Positions 14,745 through 24,053 of a stretch of DNA of 64,000 nucleotides are shown here, one piece after another. Numbering within the stretch: the stretch's first letter is position 1; each line of letters starts with the position of its first letter. Under the pieces are notes generated by a model, which was not told where the DNA came from, made no database searches, and saw only the letters and a list, made by a program, of their open reading frames with translations. This DNA is from Pseudonocardia thermophila (lineage in GTDB: Bacteria > Actinomycetota > Actinomycetes > Mycobacteriales > Pseudonocardiaceae): NCBI RefSeq assembly GCF_900142365.1, contig NZ_FRAP01000002.1, forward strand, positions 248,001 through 312,000. The letters run 5' to 3'. The translations under genes and the position numbers were made by a program.

Positions 14745-15830
14745 TCAGCCTGCGAAGCGGACGGCGGCCGGGGCGCCCTCGGCGAGGAACGCGGCCAGCG
14801 CATGCCCCTCGCGTTCGACGTCGGCGCGCTCGGCTGCGGACAACCGGCGCAGCGGGTGCACGGTGACCCCCTCGGCGTCGCTCGTCCACGTCGCGGCCAC
14901 GCGGCCGTCGACGAGCAGGACGCGCTCGCCCGCCGCGGACAGGTTGCGGTGCTCGTCGTCGATGATCCGGCGGCGATCGGAGTAGCCGAGGACGGCGTTG
15001 TCGAACGCGGGCAGGAACCGCGGCGGTGCCGGGGTGTCGGGGTGGGGCAGGGGAGCGTCGGGGACGTCGAGCAGCTCCCGGCCGCGCGCATCGCGGAAGA
15101 TCCGCAGCTGCGGACGGATCCGCTTGAGCACCTCGGGCAGCCCGGTGAGTCCCGACCACGCGCGCACATCCGCGCTGCTGGCCGGCCCGTACGCGCGCAG
15201 GTAGCGCAGGATCAGCTCGCCGGCGTCGGCCGGCTCGCGATCCGGCGCCCGGCCCAGCCACGCCTCCATCGTCGTGTACGCGGCGGGCAGCGCCGTCGGA
15301 GTGCTGCCGCTGCCCCACACACCCCGCGGCGGCACCTGCACCAGTTCGACGACGCTCCCCAGCGCGTCGGCGAGATCACGCACCTTCACCTGCGGCCAGC
15401 GGTCCGCGATCCGGCGCGCGGCGTCGGGCAGCCGCAGCGGCTCGGCGTGCAGGTGGGGGCGCCCGGCGGCGGCCAGCTCGGCCAGGTCGACGCCGGGCAG
15501 CACCCGGCTGAGGGTCGTGTACATGCGCTGGACGAGCATCGGCTGGAACAGTGACCGCAGCGCCAGCGCGTCGGCCGCGGTGAGCAGGTGGATGGTGCGC
15601 CGCTGGAGGTGGGTGCGCACCACGGTGCGCTCGTGCAGCAGCGTGACCAGCTCCGTGGGCGCGAACCCGGCGATGCGCGACCACAGCCCCACGTACGGCT
15701 CCAGCGGCTCCTGCGCCTGCAGCCCGACGAGGTGCTCGACGACCTCGCGCGCCGGGCGGGCCGCGCGGTCGAGGAGGAGCTGCCGGGCCAGCGTCGCGCG
15801 GTTGAGGGCGCGGTCGTCGAGCACGTCCAT
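14745..15830 (-). CDS. Winged-helix DNA-binding protein, HTH_42 / AlkZ-like glycosylase superfamily
   Basis: A 361-residue protein of the HTH_42 family. The best studied member, AlkZ, unhooks azinomycin crosslinks from DNA using a Gln-x-Gln catalytic motif; here GLQAQEPLEPYVGLW near residue 40 carries it. The tandem winged-helix region follows and the C-terminal part contains FLPAFDNAVLGYSDR, typical for the family. ATG at 15830 is chosen because the product then begins MDVLDDRALNRATL as in relatives; an in-frame upstream start at 15872 is possible. Whether it repairs bulky lesions or confers resistance to a genotoxin is not known. It stands alone. Confidence 0.8.
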   Translation of the reverse strand: MDVLDDRALNRATLARQLLLDRAARPAREVVEHLVGLQAQEPLEPYVGLWSRIAGFAPTELVTLLHERTVVRTHLQRRTIHLLTAADALALRSLFQPMLVQRMYTTLSRVLPGVDLAELAAAGRPHLHAEPLRLPDAARRIADRWPQVKVRDLADALGSVVELVQVPPRGVWGSGSTPTALPAAYTTMEAWLGRAPDREPADAGELILRYLRAYGPASSADVRAWSGLTGLPEVLKRIRPQLRIFRDARGRELLDVPDAPLPHPDTPAPPRFLPAFDNAVLGYSDRRRIIDDEHRNLSAAGERVLLVDGRVAATWTSDAEGVTVHPLRRLSAAERADVEREGHALAAFLAEGAPAAVRFAG

Positions 15831-15997
15831 GAGCTGACCGTATCCGGCAAACCGGTCAGGACCTGTCCGCAATGCCGATCTCGCCGGGTTTCCGTCTGCC
15901 GGGAACGAGCACGGGCCTGCGCCGCCTGGGTGCGCCTACGTTCTGCGCCGCGCTGCCGGCCGCAGGCGCCGGCGCGCGTCTCGACGGGAGATCCGAG

Positions 15998-17668
15998 ATG
16001 AACAAGCAGGAACTCAAGGTCGTCGGTGCGTCCGCGGCCGGCACAGCGTTCGAGTGGTACGACTTCTTCCTGTACGGCGCACTGGTTCCGGTGATCGGGA
16101 GCAAGTTCTTCGGCGGGTACGGGCCCGCGGCGCAGACGGTGTTCGCGCTGCTGACCTTCGCCGCCGGGTTCCTCGTGCGCCCGCTCGGGGCGGTGATCTT
16201 CGCCCGACTCACCGACCTGATCGGCCGCAAGGTCGTCTTCCTGATCACCCTGATCCTGATGGGCGCGTCCACGGTGGCGGTGGGGCTGCTGCCGACGTCC
16301 GCGGAGATCGGCATCCTGGCACCGATCCTGCTGGTCACCTGCCGGATCCTGCAGGGTCTGGCGATCAGCGGCGAGTACGGCGCGGCGATCACGTACGTGT
16401 CGGAGTACGCGCCGCGCCACCAGCGGGCGTTCTTCGTGGGGTGGCTGGTCGGGACGACACCGCTGGCGCTGTCCCTGTCGCTGGCCGTGCAGCTCGTGGT
16501 GCAGGGCGTCGTCGGCCCCGAGGCCTACGTCGAGTGGGGCTGGCGGATCCCGTTCATCATCTCCGTCATCCCGCTCGCGATGTCGGTGTGGATCCGCGCC
16601 AAGCTCAACGAGAGCCCGCTGTTCCTGAAGATGAAGGAGGAGGGCACCCGGGCGAAGGCGCCGCTGCGGGAAGCCTTCGGCACCCGGGCTCGCCTGCGCA
16701 TGTTCGGCGTGGTGCTGGTGCTGGCCGCGTCGCTGGCGTTCATCGGCTACCTGTCCACGGTCTACCTGCTGACCACGACGCAGACCCACCTGAAGGTCGA
16801 CCCGTTCACCGTGAACTGCATCTTCATGGTGGTCATGCTGGTCGCGTTCGCGCTGTGCGTGTTCTTCTGCTGGCTCTCCGACCGCGTCGGCCGCAAGCCA
16901 GTCATGTTCACCGGCATCGCCCTGTCGGTGCTGTTGATCTTCCCGATCGCGAACGGGCTGACCACGACGGCGAACCCGCAGCTCGCCCGCGCGCAGGAGA
17001 CCGTGCGCGTCACGCTGAACGCCGACCCGGCGCAGTGCTCGTTCCAGTTCAACCCGGTCAGCCTCGGCGGGACCGTCTCACCGTGCGACCAGGCGCGCAA
17101 CGTGCTGCAGGCCAACTCGGTGATCTTCCACCGAGCCGACGCCACCGGGCCGACCACCGTGGTCGTGAACGGCACCGAGGTGCGGGAGGGACCGAACCTC
17201 GCGGACGAGCTGACCGCCGCCCTGGTCGACGCCGGCTACCCGGTCAAGGGCTCCGCGGAGACCGTGCGGATCGACTCGCTCGGTGACCTGCTCGACAGCC
17301 GGGTGCTGCTGGTCGCCCTGCTCGTGCTGGCGCTCGCCGCGCTGTCGCAGGCGGTGCAGGGCCCGGCCGCTGCGACGATGGCCGAGGTCTTCCCGACCCG
17401 CATCCGCACCACGGCGCTCTCCATCCCGTACCAGATCGGTGTCGCGTTCTTCGGCGGGCTGCTGCCCGCCACGATGGTCGCGATCGGCGCCGAGCTCGGC
17501 AGCTTCACCGCGGCCCTCTGGTACCCGGTGATCGGGATGACGATCGGGCTGGTGATCCTGCTGTTCACCTTGCCGGAGACCCGCGACACCGACCTGTCGG
17601 CGGTGCACATCAAGGGTGACGTAGAGGATCCCGAGCCCGCGGAGGAGGCCACGGCGGGCGACCGATGA
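15998..17668 (+). CDS. MFS transporter, metabolite:H+ symporter (MHS) family with large loop insertion
   Basis: Relative of ProP/ShiA-type symporters that import osmolytes or organic acids. The 556-residue product has the MHS hallmark (AAGTAFEWYDFFLYG in helix 1, RPLGAVIFARLTDLIGRKVVF in loop 2/3) and 12 membrane segments. About 110 residues (from TTTANPQLARAQETV to IDSLGDLLDSR) are inserted between two helices of the second half. That loop contains two Cys residues and no hydrophobic segments, so it is probably extracytoplasmic. ATG 15998 has GGGAGATCCGAG upstream. Usual family length is about 440, so the loop is an extension. Substrate unknown. Confidence 0.88.
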   Translation: MNKQELKVVGASAAGTAFEWYDFFLYGALVPVIGSKFFGGYGPAAQTVFALLTFAAGFLVRPLGAVIFARLTDLIGRKVVFLITLILMGASTVAVGLLPTSAEIGILAPILLVTCRILQGLAISGEYGAAITYVSEYAPRHQRAFFVGWLVGTTPLALSLSLAVQLVVQGVVGPEAYVEWGWRIPFIISVIPLAMSVWIRAKLNESPLFLKMKEEGTRAKAPLREAFGTRARLRMFGVVLVLAASLAFIGYLSTVYLLTTTQTHLKVDPFTVNCIFMVVMLVAFALCVFFCWLSDRVGRKPVMFTGIALSVLLIFPIANGLTTTANPQLARAQETVRVTLNADPAQCSFQFNPVSLGGTVSPCDQARNVLQANSVIFHRADATGPTTVVVNGTEVREGPNLADELTAALVDAGYPVKGSAETVRIDSLGDLLDSRVLLVALLVLALAALSQAVQGPAAATMAEVFPTRIRTTALSIPYQIGVAFFGGLLPATMVAIGAELGSFTAALWYPVIGMTIGLVILLFTLPETRDTDLSAVHIKGDVEDPEPAEEATAGDR

Positions 17669-17764
17669 GCGCCCGTTTCCTCTGAACGGAAGATCGACCT
17701 GGAGCTGCCCCGCACTGCGCTCTTACCGTCCTGGCGCAGGTCGGCACAAGTGGGTGGAGGCGTC

Positions 17765-18985
17765 GTGAGCGACCACGTGGACGCAGGCGAGTGGTCGCCC
17801 CGGCGCCTCCGCCTCGTGCTTGCGGCGCTGCTGACCGGCACGCTGCTCGCCCCCCTGAACTCCTCGATGGTCGCGGTGGCGCTGTACCCGGTGCAGCAGC
17901 ACTTCGCCGTCCCGCTCGCCACCGCCGGCTGGGTCGTGATCGCCTTCTACCTGACCTCGTGCATCGCGCAGCCGATGCTCGGCAGGGCCGCGGACCTGGT
18001 CGGACCGCGCCGGCTGTTCCTGGCCGGGATGCTGCTGGCCGCCGCCGCTGCGGTCGGCGCCGCACTGGCTCCAGCGCTGTGGGTGCTGGTCGGGTGCCGC
18101 ATCCTGCACGCCGTCGGGGGGTCGACCGCCTACCCGTGCGCGATGGTGATCGTGCGCAGGCACGGCGGCGGCGCGGCCCGGCTCACCGGGGTCGCCACGG
18201 TGAACACGGCGGCGGCCGCGATCGGCCCGGTGCTCGGCGGGGCGCTCACCTCCGTCGCCGGGTGGCAGGCGATCTTCTGGATCAACCTGCCGTTGGCGCT
18301 CGGCGCGTTCGCCGTCGCGGCGGTGGCGATCGGCCCCGACGAGCGGCGTGCCGGTCCCGGCCGGGTTCGCACGCCGTTCGTCGATCTCGCGGCGCTGCGC
18401 CGTGCCCGCGGCGTTCGCACCGTGCTCGGCACGTTCGTGCTGTTCAACCTCGCCTACTACGCGGCGTTCTACGGGCTGCCGCAGTGGCTGCAGGACGATC
18501 GCAACGCCGGTGCCGCGCAGGCCGGGCTGCTGATCCTGCCGCTGTCGGCGACCAGCGTGGCCGCCACGGTGCTGGGTGCGGCCGTGATGCGCCGCTGCGG
18601 GGTCGGGCCCACGATGATCGCCGGTGGAGCGCTGCTGCTCGCCGGCGCGGCCGTCGTCGTGACGTTCGGGCCCGGGACGCCGATGTGGGTGGTGGTGCTG
18701 GACGGGATCGTCCTCGGCATCCCGTACGGGCTGTGCAACCTCGGCCTGCAACGGCTGATGTACCACCGTGCACCGCCGCGGCTCACCGGCTCCGTTGGCG
18801 GGCTGTTCCAGTCCGCGCGCTACACCGGCGCGATCCTGGCCGTCGGCCTGGTCGGCGTCCTGGCCGGGGCAGGCATCGGGCCGCTCGCGGTGGCGATGAC
18901 CGCGATCGCCGCGATCGTCGTCGCCCTGCTCGTCAGCGATCTGCGCAGAGCACGCGAGCGCGTCCACGCGGGGAGCCCGGCATGA
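17765..18985 (+). CDS. MFS transporter in an overlapping MFS-IclR-P450 operon
   Basis: Twelve-helix transporter of about 406 residues with the drug-antiporter motif C region (AAAIGPVLGGALTSVAGW) and LNSSMVAVALYPVQ in helix 1. GTG at 17765 is preferred, with GGAGG at 17756-17760; an alternative GTG lies at 17750. The stop overlaps the ATG of the IclR regulator (ATGA), and the regulator overlaps the P450, so the three are co-translated. The pump may import the P450 substrate or export its product; the sequence does not say which. Confidence 0.85.
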   Translation: MSDHVDAGEWSPRRLRLVLAALLTGTLLAPLNSSMVAVALYPVQQHFAVPLATAGWVVIAFYLTSCIAQPMLGRAADLVGPRRLFLAGMLLAAAAAVGAALAPALWVLVGCRILHAVGGSTAYPCAMVIVRRHGGGAARLTGVATVNTAAAAIGPVLGGALTSVAGWQAIFWINLPLALGAFAVAAVAIGPDERRAGPGRVRTPFVDLAALRRARGVRTVLGTFVLFNLAYYAAFYGLPQWLQDDRNAGAAQAGLLILPLSATSVAATVLGAAVMRRCGVGPTMIAGGALLLAGAAVVVTFGPGTPMWVVVLDGIVLGIPYGLCNLGLQRLMYHRAPPRLTGSVGGLFQSARYTGAILAVGLVGVLAGAGIGPLAVAMTAIAAIVVALLVSDLRRARERVHAGSPA

Positions 18986-19728
18986 CCGTGTTCGGGCGGG
19001 TGTTCTCGCTGCTGGGAGCGTTCACGCAGGAGCGGCCGGCGCTGCGGTTGGTGGACCTGCAGCGGGCGACCGGGCTGCCGGTCTCGACGGTGCACCGGCT
19101 GGCGAGCGAGCTGGTCGAGCTGGACCTGCTGAGGAAGGACGGCGGCGTCTACCGGATCGGCCTGCGGCTGTGGGAGGTCGGCTCGCTGGCCCTGCAGCCG
19201 CGCACGCTGCGCGACGTGTCGCTGCCGTTCATGCAGGACCTGCACGCGGCGACCGGCGAGAACGTGCACCTCGCCGTCCTCGACGGAACCGAGGTGCTCT
19301 ACGTGGAACGGGTGTGGGGCCGCCGGTCGGTCGAGGTCGTGACGCACGTCGGCGGGCGTTCTCCGCTGCACGCGACCGGGGTCGGCAAGGTCCTGCTCGC
19401 GTACGCACCGCGGGAGCTGCAGGAAGCGGTGATCCGCGGTCCACTGCGCCGCTACACACCGCACACAGTGGTCATGCCCGGGCTGCTGATGCGCTCGCTG
19501 CAGGAGATCCGCGCCACCGGGATCGCGCGGTGCGTCGAACAGCTGAGCCTGGGCACCGTCTCGCTCGCCGTCCCCGTCGCCGACGGCCGGGGCCGCGTGG
19601 TGGCGGCGCTGTCCGTCGTCATGCACACCCGGACCTACGCGTCGGTCGCGGTGGAACCGGCGCTGCGGATGGCCGCCCGCTCGATCTCCCGAGAGTTGGA
19701 ACACGTCTACACAGGAGTGCCGTCATGA
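18982..19728 (+). CDS. IclR-family transcriptional regulator
   Basis: A 248-residue regulator with an N-terminal winged helix (residues about 1-65: LRLVDLQRATGLPVSTVHRL) and the IclR effector domain (GENVHLAVLDGTEVLYVERV, SPLHATGVGKVLLA, near 190-210 GIARCVEQLSLGTVSLAVPV). It binds DNA as a tetramer or dimer and responds to small aromatic or organic-acid ligands in characterised relatives. It lies within the operon it may control, overlapping the genes on both sides by four bases. No separate operator was identified upstream of 17750. Confidence 0.92.
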   Translation: MTVFGRVFSLLGAFTQERPALRLVDLQRATGLPVSTVHRLASELVELDLLRKDGGVYRIGLRLWEVGSLALQPRTLRDVSLPFMQDLHAATGENVHLAVLDGTEVLYVERVWGRRSVEVVTHVGGRSPLHATGVGKVLLAYAPRELQEAVIRGPLRRYTPHTVVMPGLLMRSLQEIRATGIARCVEQLSLGTVSLAVPVADGRGRVVAALSVVMHTRTYASVAVEPALRMAARSISRELEHVYTGVPS

Positions 19729-20942
19729 CCGAGACGCTCGACGCCCCGCCGCTCGCCGGCGCGACCCACATCACCGACTACGACGAGATCAGCGAGATCC
19801 TGCGGTCGCCGGACTTCGTCCAAGGCGGGTTCGCCGAGGGCACCGCCGAGATGATCCCGGGAGCGCTGATCACGCTGAACGGGCGGGCGCACGTGGAGCG
19901 CCGCAGGCTGTTCGCGCGGATGTTCACCCAGGACCGCGTCGACCACTACATCGAGCACGGCATCCTCCCGGAGACCCGCAGCGCGCTCGCCGAACTGCGC
20001 GCCGCCGGCACGGACGAGACCGATCTCGTGCCGCTGTCGTGGCGGATCCTGCACCGGGTCCCGGCGATGGTCGTCGGGATCGACGTCGACCCGGATGCCG
20101 AGGTCCGGGGGCGGTTCGTCCGGTACATCCGGGAGATCGCGAAGGCGGTGACGGTCGACTGGCAGCGCGGCGACCACGGCGCACTCCTGGCCGCGGGCAA
20201 GGCGGCCAAGACCCGGTTCGCCGAGGAGTTCTTCGCCCCGTCGCTGGCCGCGCGGCGGGATCTGGTGGAGCGTCACCGGCGCGGCGAGATCGCCGCGGAG
20301 GAGCTGCCGATCGACGTCGTCACGGTGCTGCTGCTGCACGGGGACGTTCCCGACGAGGTCATGCTGCACGAAGCGGTCGGGTTCCTGATGGCGTCGATCA
20401 CCACCACGGCGCAGGCGTTCCCGCACTTCGTCGTGCAGCTGGAGGACTGGCTCGCCCGGCACCCGCAGCGCCGGTCGGTCGTACAGGACATCGGATTCCT
20501 GCAGCGTGCGGTCGACGAGTCGCTGCGGCTGTTCGTCGCCGCACCCGCGCGGATCCGCACCGCGACGAAGGACCTGGTGCTCAAGTGCTCGGGGCGGCGG
20601 ATCGCGCAGGGGCAGAAGCTCGCCCTGTGGTTCGGCCCCGCCAACGCCTCGCCCGACTTCGGTGCCGACACCGAGCACTTCGATCCCGAGCGGGAGGTGC
20701 GGGCGCGGCCGGACTGGGGCTTGGCGTTCGGGGCGGGCGCGCATCTGTGCATCGGGCGGCCGATCGTCACGGGGGTGCGCGGCCGCGGCGCGGACCCGGC
20801 CCCGCACGGCACGATGGCGTCGCTCGCGAAGGCGCTGTACGCAGCCGGGCTGGAACTGGTCGCCGATGCGCCGGCGACGAAGGACGCGGGCACCTTCTAC
20901 GACGAGTACGCCTCGCTGCCGGTCCGGTTCACCGACCTGTAG
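19725..20942 (+). CDS. Cytochrome P450
   Basis: Soluble bacterial P450 of 405 residues. The haem-binding loop is FGAGAHLCIGRP with the proximal Cys, the ExxR pair is in VDESLRLF, and the I-helix contains MASITTTAQAF, which has Thr at the oxygen-activation position but lacks the usual AGxET form. ATG 19725 overlaps the IclR stop. No ferredoxin or reductase gene is adjacent, so electrons must come from elsewhere. The start of the fold (LITLNGRAHVERRRLF) is normal. Substrate is unknown; the co-operonic MFS and IclR genes suggest catabolism of an imported compound. Confidence 0.92.
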   Translation: MTETLDAPPLAGATHITDYDEISEILRSPDFVQGGFAEGTAEMIPGALITLNGRAHVERRRLFARMFTQDRVDHYIEHGILPETRSALAELRAAGTDETDLVPLSWRILHRVPAMVVGIDVDPDAEVRGRFVRYIREIAKAVTVDWQRGDHGALLAAGKAAKTRFAEEFFAPSLAARRDLVERHRRGEIAAEELPIDVVTVLLLHGDVPDEVMLHEAVGFLMASITTTAQAFPHFVVQLEDWLARHPQRRSVVQDIGFLQRAVDESLRLFVAAPARIRTATKDLVLKCSGRRIAQGQKLALWFGPANASPDFGADTEHFDPEREVRARPDWGLAFGAGAHLCIGRPIVTGVRGRGADPAPHGTMASLAKALYAAGLELVADAPATKDAGTFYDEYASLPVRFTDL

Positions 20943-21450
20943 CCCAGCGAGGGCGAGATCGAGCGCGTCGTCGGGGTGCAGCGCGCGGCCGCGGCGGCGC
21001 AGCTGCAGGTAGCGAGCGGTGCCCAGCGCGGCGTGGTGGCGGCCCGACAGGCGTCGCTGGAGTCCTCCCGTGCCGGGGCGTGACGGTCGCGCCGGGCAGC
21101 GGGCCCGGTTGGTCGCCGCGGAGCAGTCCAGCCTGCTCGGCCATCGCGTCGACGACGCCGTAGAGCTGCGCGGCCCGGGCGACATCGCCGCGCTGCGCGG
21201 CGATGTCGGCGAGGCGGCTGAGCTGGTGGGAGATGCCCCAGTCGTCGCCGAGATCGGCGAACAGGCGCAGGGCGCGGGTCAGCAGCCGGTCGGCACGGGC
21301 GGGATCGCCGAGCGCGGTCGCGATGCGGCCCGCGGTGGCGAGCCCGACCGCGAGCGTCCATGGGGCACCCCGCTCCTCGATGGCGGGGAGCGCGCCGGTC
21401 AGCAGCGCGTCCGCGTCCTGCATCGCGCCGGTGGCGGACGCGACGAGCGC
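20940..21450 (-). pseudogene. Remnant of a LuxR/AfsR-type ATPase regulator C-terminus
   Basis: The minus strand contains a tetratricopeptide-like stretch (EERGAPWTLAVGLATAGRIATALGD, then RALRLFADLGDDWGISHQLSRLADIAAQRGD) typical of the C-terminal helical arrays of large transcriptional regulators. The reading then shifts frame near 21070 into a decayed tail (ARYLQLRRRGRALHPDDALDLAL) that resembles the usual ends of these proteins. ATPase and DNA-binding parts are missing. It abuts the remnant on the other strand near 21455. Confidence 0.5.
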
Positions 21451-21454
21451 TCTC

Positions 21455-22365
21455 GCGATCACCGCGCCGGACGACCACGTCCGCCGGCTCCGCCTCGTCA
21501 CCGCCGACGGCACCGTCCGCGACGTCGACGCCGAGACCGATCCCGAGCTGTTCTGGGCGGTCCGCGGCGGCCGCGGCGCGTTCGGGGTGGTGACGGAGAT
21601 CGAGCTGGTGCCCGTCACCCGGTTCTACGGCGGCGGTCTCTTCTTCCCGGCCGACACCGCGTCGACCGTGCTGCCCGCCTGGCGGGACTTCGCCGACACC
21701 CTCCCCGAGGACGCTTCCACCTCCGTGGCCCTGCTCGCTCTGCCGATCGACGAGGCCCTGCCCGAACCGCTGCAGGGCCGTGATGTCGTGCACCTGCGGT
21801 TCGCCTACCTCGGCCCGGCGAGAACCGGCGAGGCCCTGATCGCCCCGACGCGCGCACTGGCCACCCCGCTCCTCGACCTCGTCACCGAGCGTCCGTACAC
21901 CGAGATCGACGTGGTCCACATGGATCCCGCCGGCCCGCTGCCCGTCCACGGGCGTGGTTGCGCTCTCACCGATCTCCCGGCTCCGGCCCTCGCCGCGTTC
22001 CTCGACCTGACCGGGCCGGACTCGACCAGCCCGTTGCTGCTCGTCGAGGTGCGCGCGCTGGGCGGTGCGATCGCCCGCCGCCCCGAGGACCACCCGCTGC
22101 ACCGGGTCGCGGCGCCGCCTTCACCGCCTTCATGGCAGGTGTACCCGCGGACGCGGACGCGGGCACGTCGGAACGGACGGCTGCCGTGGTCGAGGTGTTC
22201 CACTCGTGGGTCACCCCCGGCCCCGCTGACCCTGCTGGGGGAGGGCACGTTCCGCACTCTGTGGTCATCGGAGGGATGGGCGCGGTTGACGGCGTGAAGC
22301 AGCGCGTCGATCCGGACGGGGTGTTCAGCAGTCCGCAGTCAGGCCGTAGCCTGACAGCCGGCTGA
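21455..22365 (+). pseudogene. 5'-truncated, frameshifted FAD-binding (BBE-type) oxidoreductase
   Basis: From about 21455 the plus strand reads as the second half of a berberine-bridge-enzyme-type oxidase: LRLVTADGTVRDVDAETDPELFWAVRGG, then FGVVTEIELVPV. The N-terminal FAD loop and His/Cys flavin sites are absent. The frame breaks near 22120 (continuing as AAFTAFMAGVPADA) and again near 22240-22300, ending VKQRVDPDGVF, the family's normal end. It is therefore an inactive remnant. Confidence 0.6.
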
Positions 22366-22384
22366 GTGGGCTGCCGGAGGCTGC

Positions 22385-23260
22385 GTGTTCGAACGGTGGA
22401 CCGATCTCACGGTCGGTGGCGGCCCGGTGCGTCTCTACCGGGCGGGCACGACCGGTCCGCCGCTGCTCCTGCTGCACGGCGGCATGCTCGACACCGCCCA
22501 GGGCGTGTGGCGCCGCGTCGCCCCCGAACTGGCCCGTGACCACCGCGTCCACGTGATCGACCTGCCTCGCCACGGGGGCAGCCGCCCCTGGCCCGGCCGC
22601 CTGGACGACGCCTTCTTCCGCGGCTTCCTCCATGCCCTGCTGGACACGCTCGGCCTGACCCGCGTCGCGATCGTCGGCCTCTCGCTCGGCGCGGGCATCG
22701 GCGTCGGCTACGCACTCGACCATCCCGAGCGGGTGTCCGCGCTCGTCGCCGTGGCCCCCGGCGGCCTCGGTGCCCGCCGCCGCGCCCAGTTCCTGACCTG
22801 GCTCTACCTGCGCACCCCTGGAGCCCTGTGGCTCACCACCCGGATACTGGCCCGCTACCCGCGGCTGATCCGGGACTCCTTGGACGCCAACCTCGCCGCT
22901 GGCAAGCGCACCCCGGACTTCGACGAGATCGTCGCGCTCGCCACCGAGGAGGCCCGCGCCAAGGCAGCCCACCACGAACCCGCGATCGATGACTGGATGG
23001 CCCTCGCCTACGGCCCGTTCGCGATGCGCCTCGACCTCCTTCCCGACCTCCCCCGCCTGACCGTCCCCACCCTGTGGGTGCGCGGTGAACGGGACGAGCT
23101 CGTCGGCGCGGCGGAGATGATCGCCGCCGCGCAGGCGGCCCCGGGCTCCCACCTGGCGACGATCCCCGGCGCCGGGCACATCGTCACCTACGACGAGCCG
23201 GACGAACTCACGCGCCTGGTGCGGGAGTGCCTCGAGCGGGATTCCGCAGAACACGGCTGA
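22385..23260 (+). CDS. Alpha/beta-fold hydrolase
   Basis: A 291-residue single-domain hydrolase. The oxyanion region is LLLLHGGMLD, the nucleophile elbow VGLSLGAGIG (Ser in GLSLG), the acid is in LWVRGERDELVG, and His in PGAGHIVTYDEPD. It starts at GTG 22385 with GGAGG nearby. The cap region from about 140 to 215 is basic and hydrophobic (FLTWLYLRTPGALWL). The triad is complete, so it is probably active on an ester or similar substrate. It stands alone between pseudogene remnants and a gene-poor stretch. Confidence 0.82.
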   Translation: MFERWTDLTVGGGPVRLYRAGTTGPPLLLLHGGMLDTAQGVWRRVAPELARDHRVHVIDLPRHGGSRPWPGRLDDAFFRGFLHALLDTLGLTRVAIVGLSLGAGIGVGYALDHPERVSALVAVAPGGLGARRRAQFLTWLYLRTPGALWLTTRILARYPRLIRDSLDANLAAGKRTPDFDEIVALATEEARAKAAHHEPAIDDWMALAYGPFAMRLDLLPDLPRLTVPTLWVRGERDELVGAAEMIAAAQAAPGSHLATIPGAGHIVTYDEPDELTRLVRECLERDSAEHG

Positions 23261-24053
23261 CCGATCTGGCGTCGGCCCCCTTCCCGCAGTGTGCGATATC
23301 CGAACATCGCCCGCCGCGCTCGTCCGGGCTCGGTCTCCGAGCGAGCGGGGCGTGTGGACCGGTCCTGGTTCGGCACGGGCGCCACGTCCGCGTACGACCA
23401 CCCAACGAACCCGACACAGCCGACCTCGTCACCCAACACATCACCGGACGAACCACAGCCACAACGCCGGATCCGCGGCCACACCCCTCACCCCCATCGA
23501 GCCCCTGCACCAAGAACAGCCCACAACCCGCCACGACCCCCGACACAACCCCGCTCCCCCCACGCCGCTCAAGGACAACGACGCGCGCACGATGCTGTTG
23601 TCGCGGGTGAGGATGCGTCGGTAGGTCTGCGTGCAGGGTTGTTCGTGCGTGTCGGGTGTGGTCTCGGCGGCGGGTTTCGTGGCGAGGTCTTCGATCCGGG
23701 CGCACGCCCGTCGCGGGAAGCGGGTGTGCGGTGATCCGCCGGTCCAGCTCGGCCCGCTCCTCGCTGGTGAGGTAGGAACAGCGGGCCGCCGCCGCACGCG
23801 AGGCAACTGCGGTCCAGCTCGCGTGCGGAACGCGAGATGCATGAACAACTCGCTGAACGCGATGCGGGACTCGCCGGGCGAAACGCGCAACTCGCCGGAT
23901 GATGCGCGCGACCACCCGGTGCGGATCACGTGCACCACGCAGGGCCTCCACGAGGCGAATCCGGGACTGGAACCACGCGCTGCGGAGAGCGACCACGCCG
24001 TCGACGCGCGTACGGAACGCGCCCAGGAACCCACCAGACAGTCGCGGCGGCCC
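23261..24053. other. 793-base gene-poor region with decayed sequence
   Basis: No gene is recognised. From about 23395 to 23585 the plus strand is strikingly rich in A and C (CACAAC, CCACGACC runs), unlike the flanks. Minus-strand frames across 23600-23850 show a protein-like stretch broken by a frame change (YLTSEERAELDRRITAHPLP, then ARIEDLATKPAAETTPDTHEQ), suggesting remains of an unidentified gene. The 3' part carries three 21-nt repeats, listed separately. Confidence 0.45.
23847..23909 (-). repeat. Three tandem 21-nt GCGAGTC-type repeats
   Basis: AACTCGC (23847), GACTCGC (23868) and AACTCGC (23889) recur exactly every 21 bases. On the minus strand the units read GGCGAGTTGCGCGTTTCGCCC, GGCGAGTCCCGCATCGCG.. 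and AGCGAGTTGTTCATGC.., fitting the consensus of the arrays at 60369-60434 and 60526-60595. Confidence 0.5.

Noticed and set aside
23847..23909. CRISPR array
   Set aside because: Repeats are only about 21 nt period with no separate spacers, the units are degenerate and no cas genes are present.
23261..24053. Possible insertion sequence remnant
   Set aside because: No transposase motif (DDE, HTH) and no terminal inverted repeats or target duplications could be identified; described only as decayed sequence.
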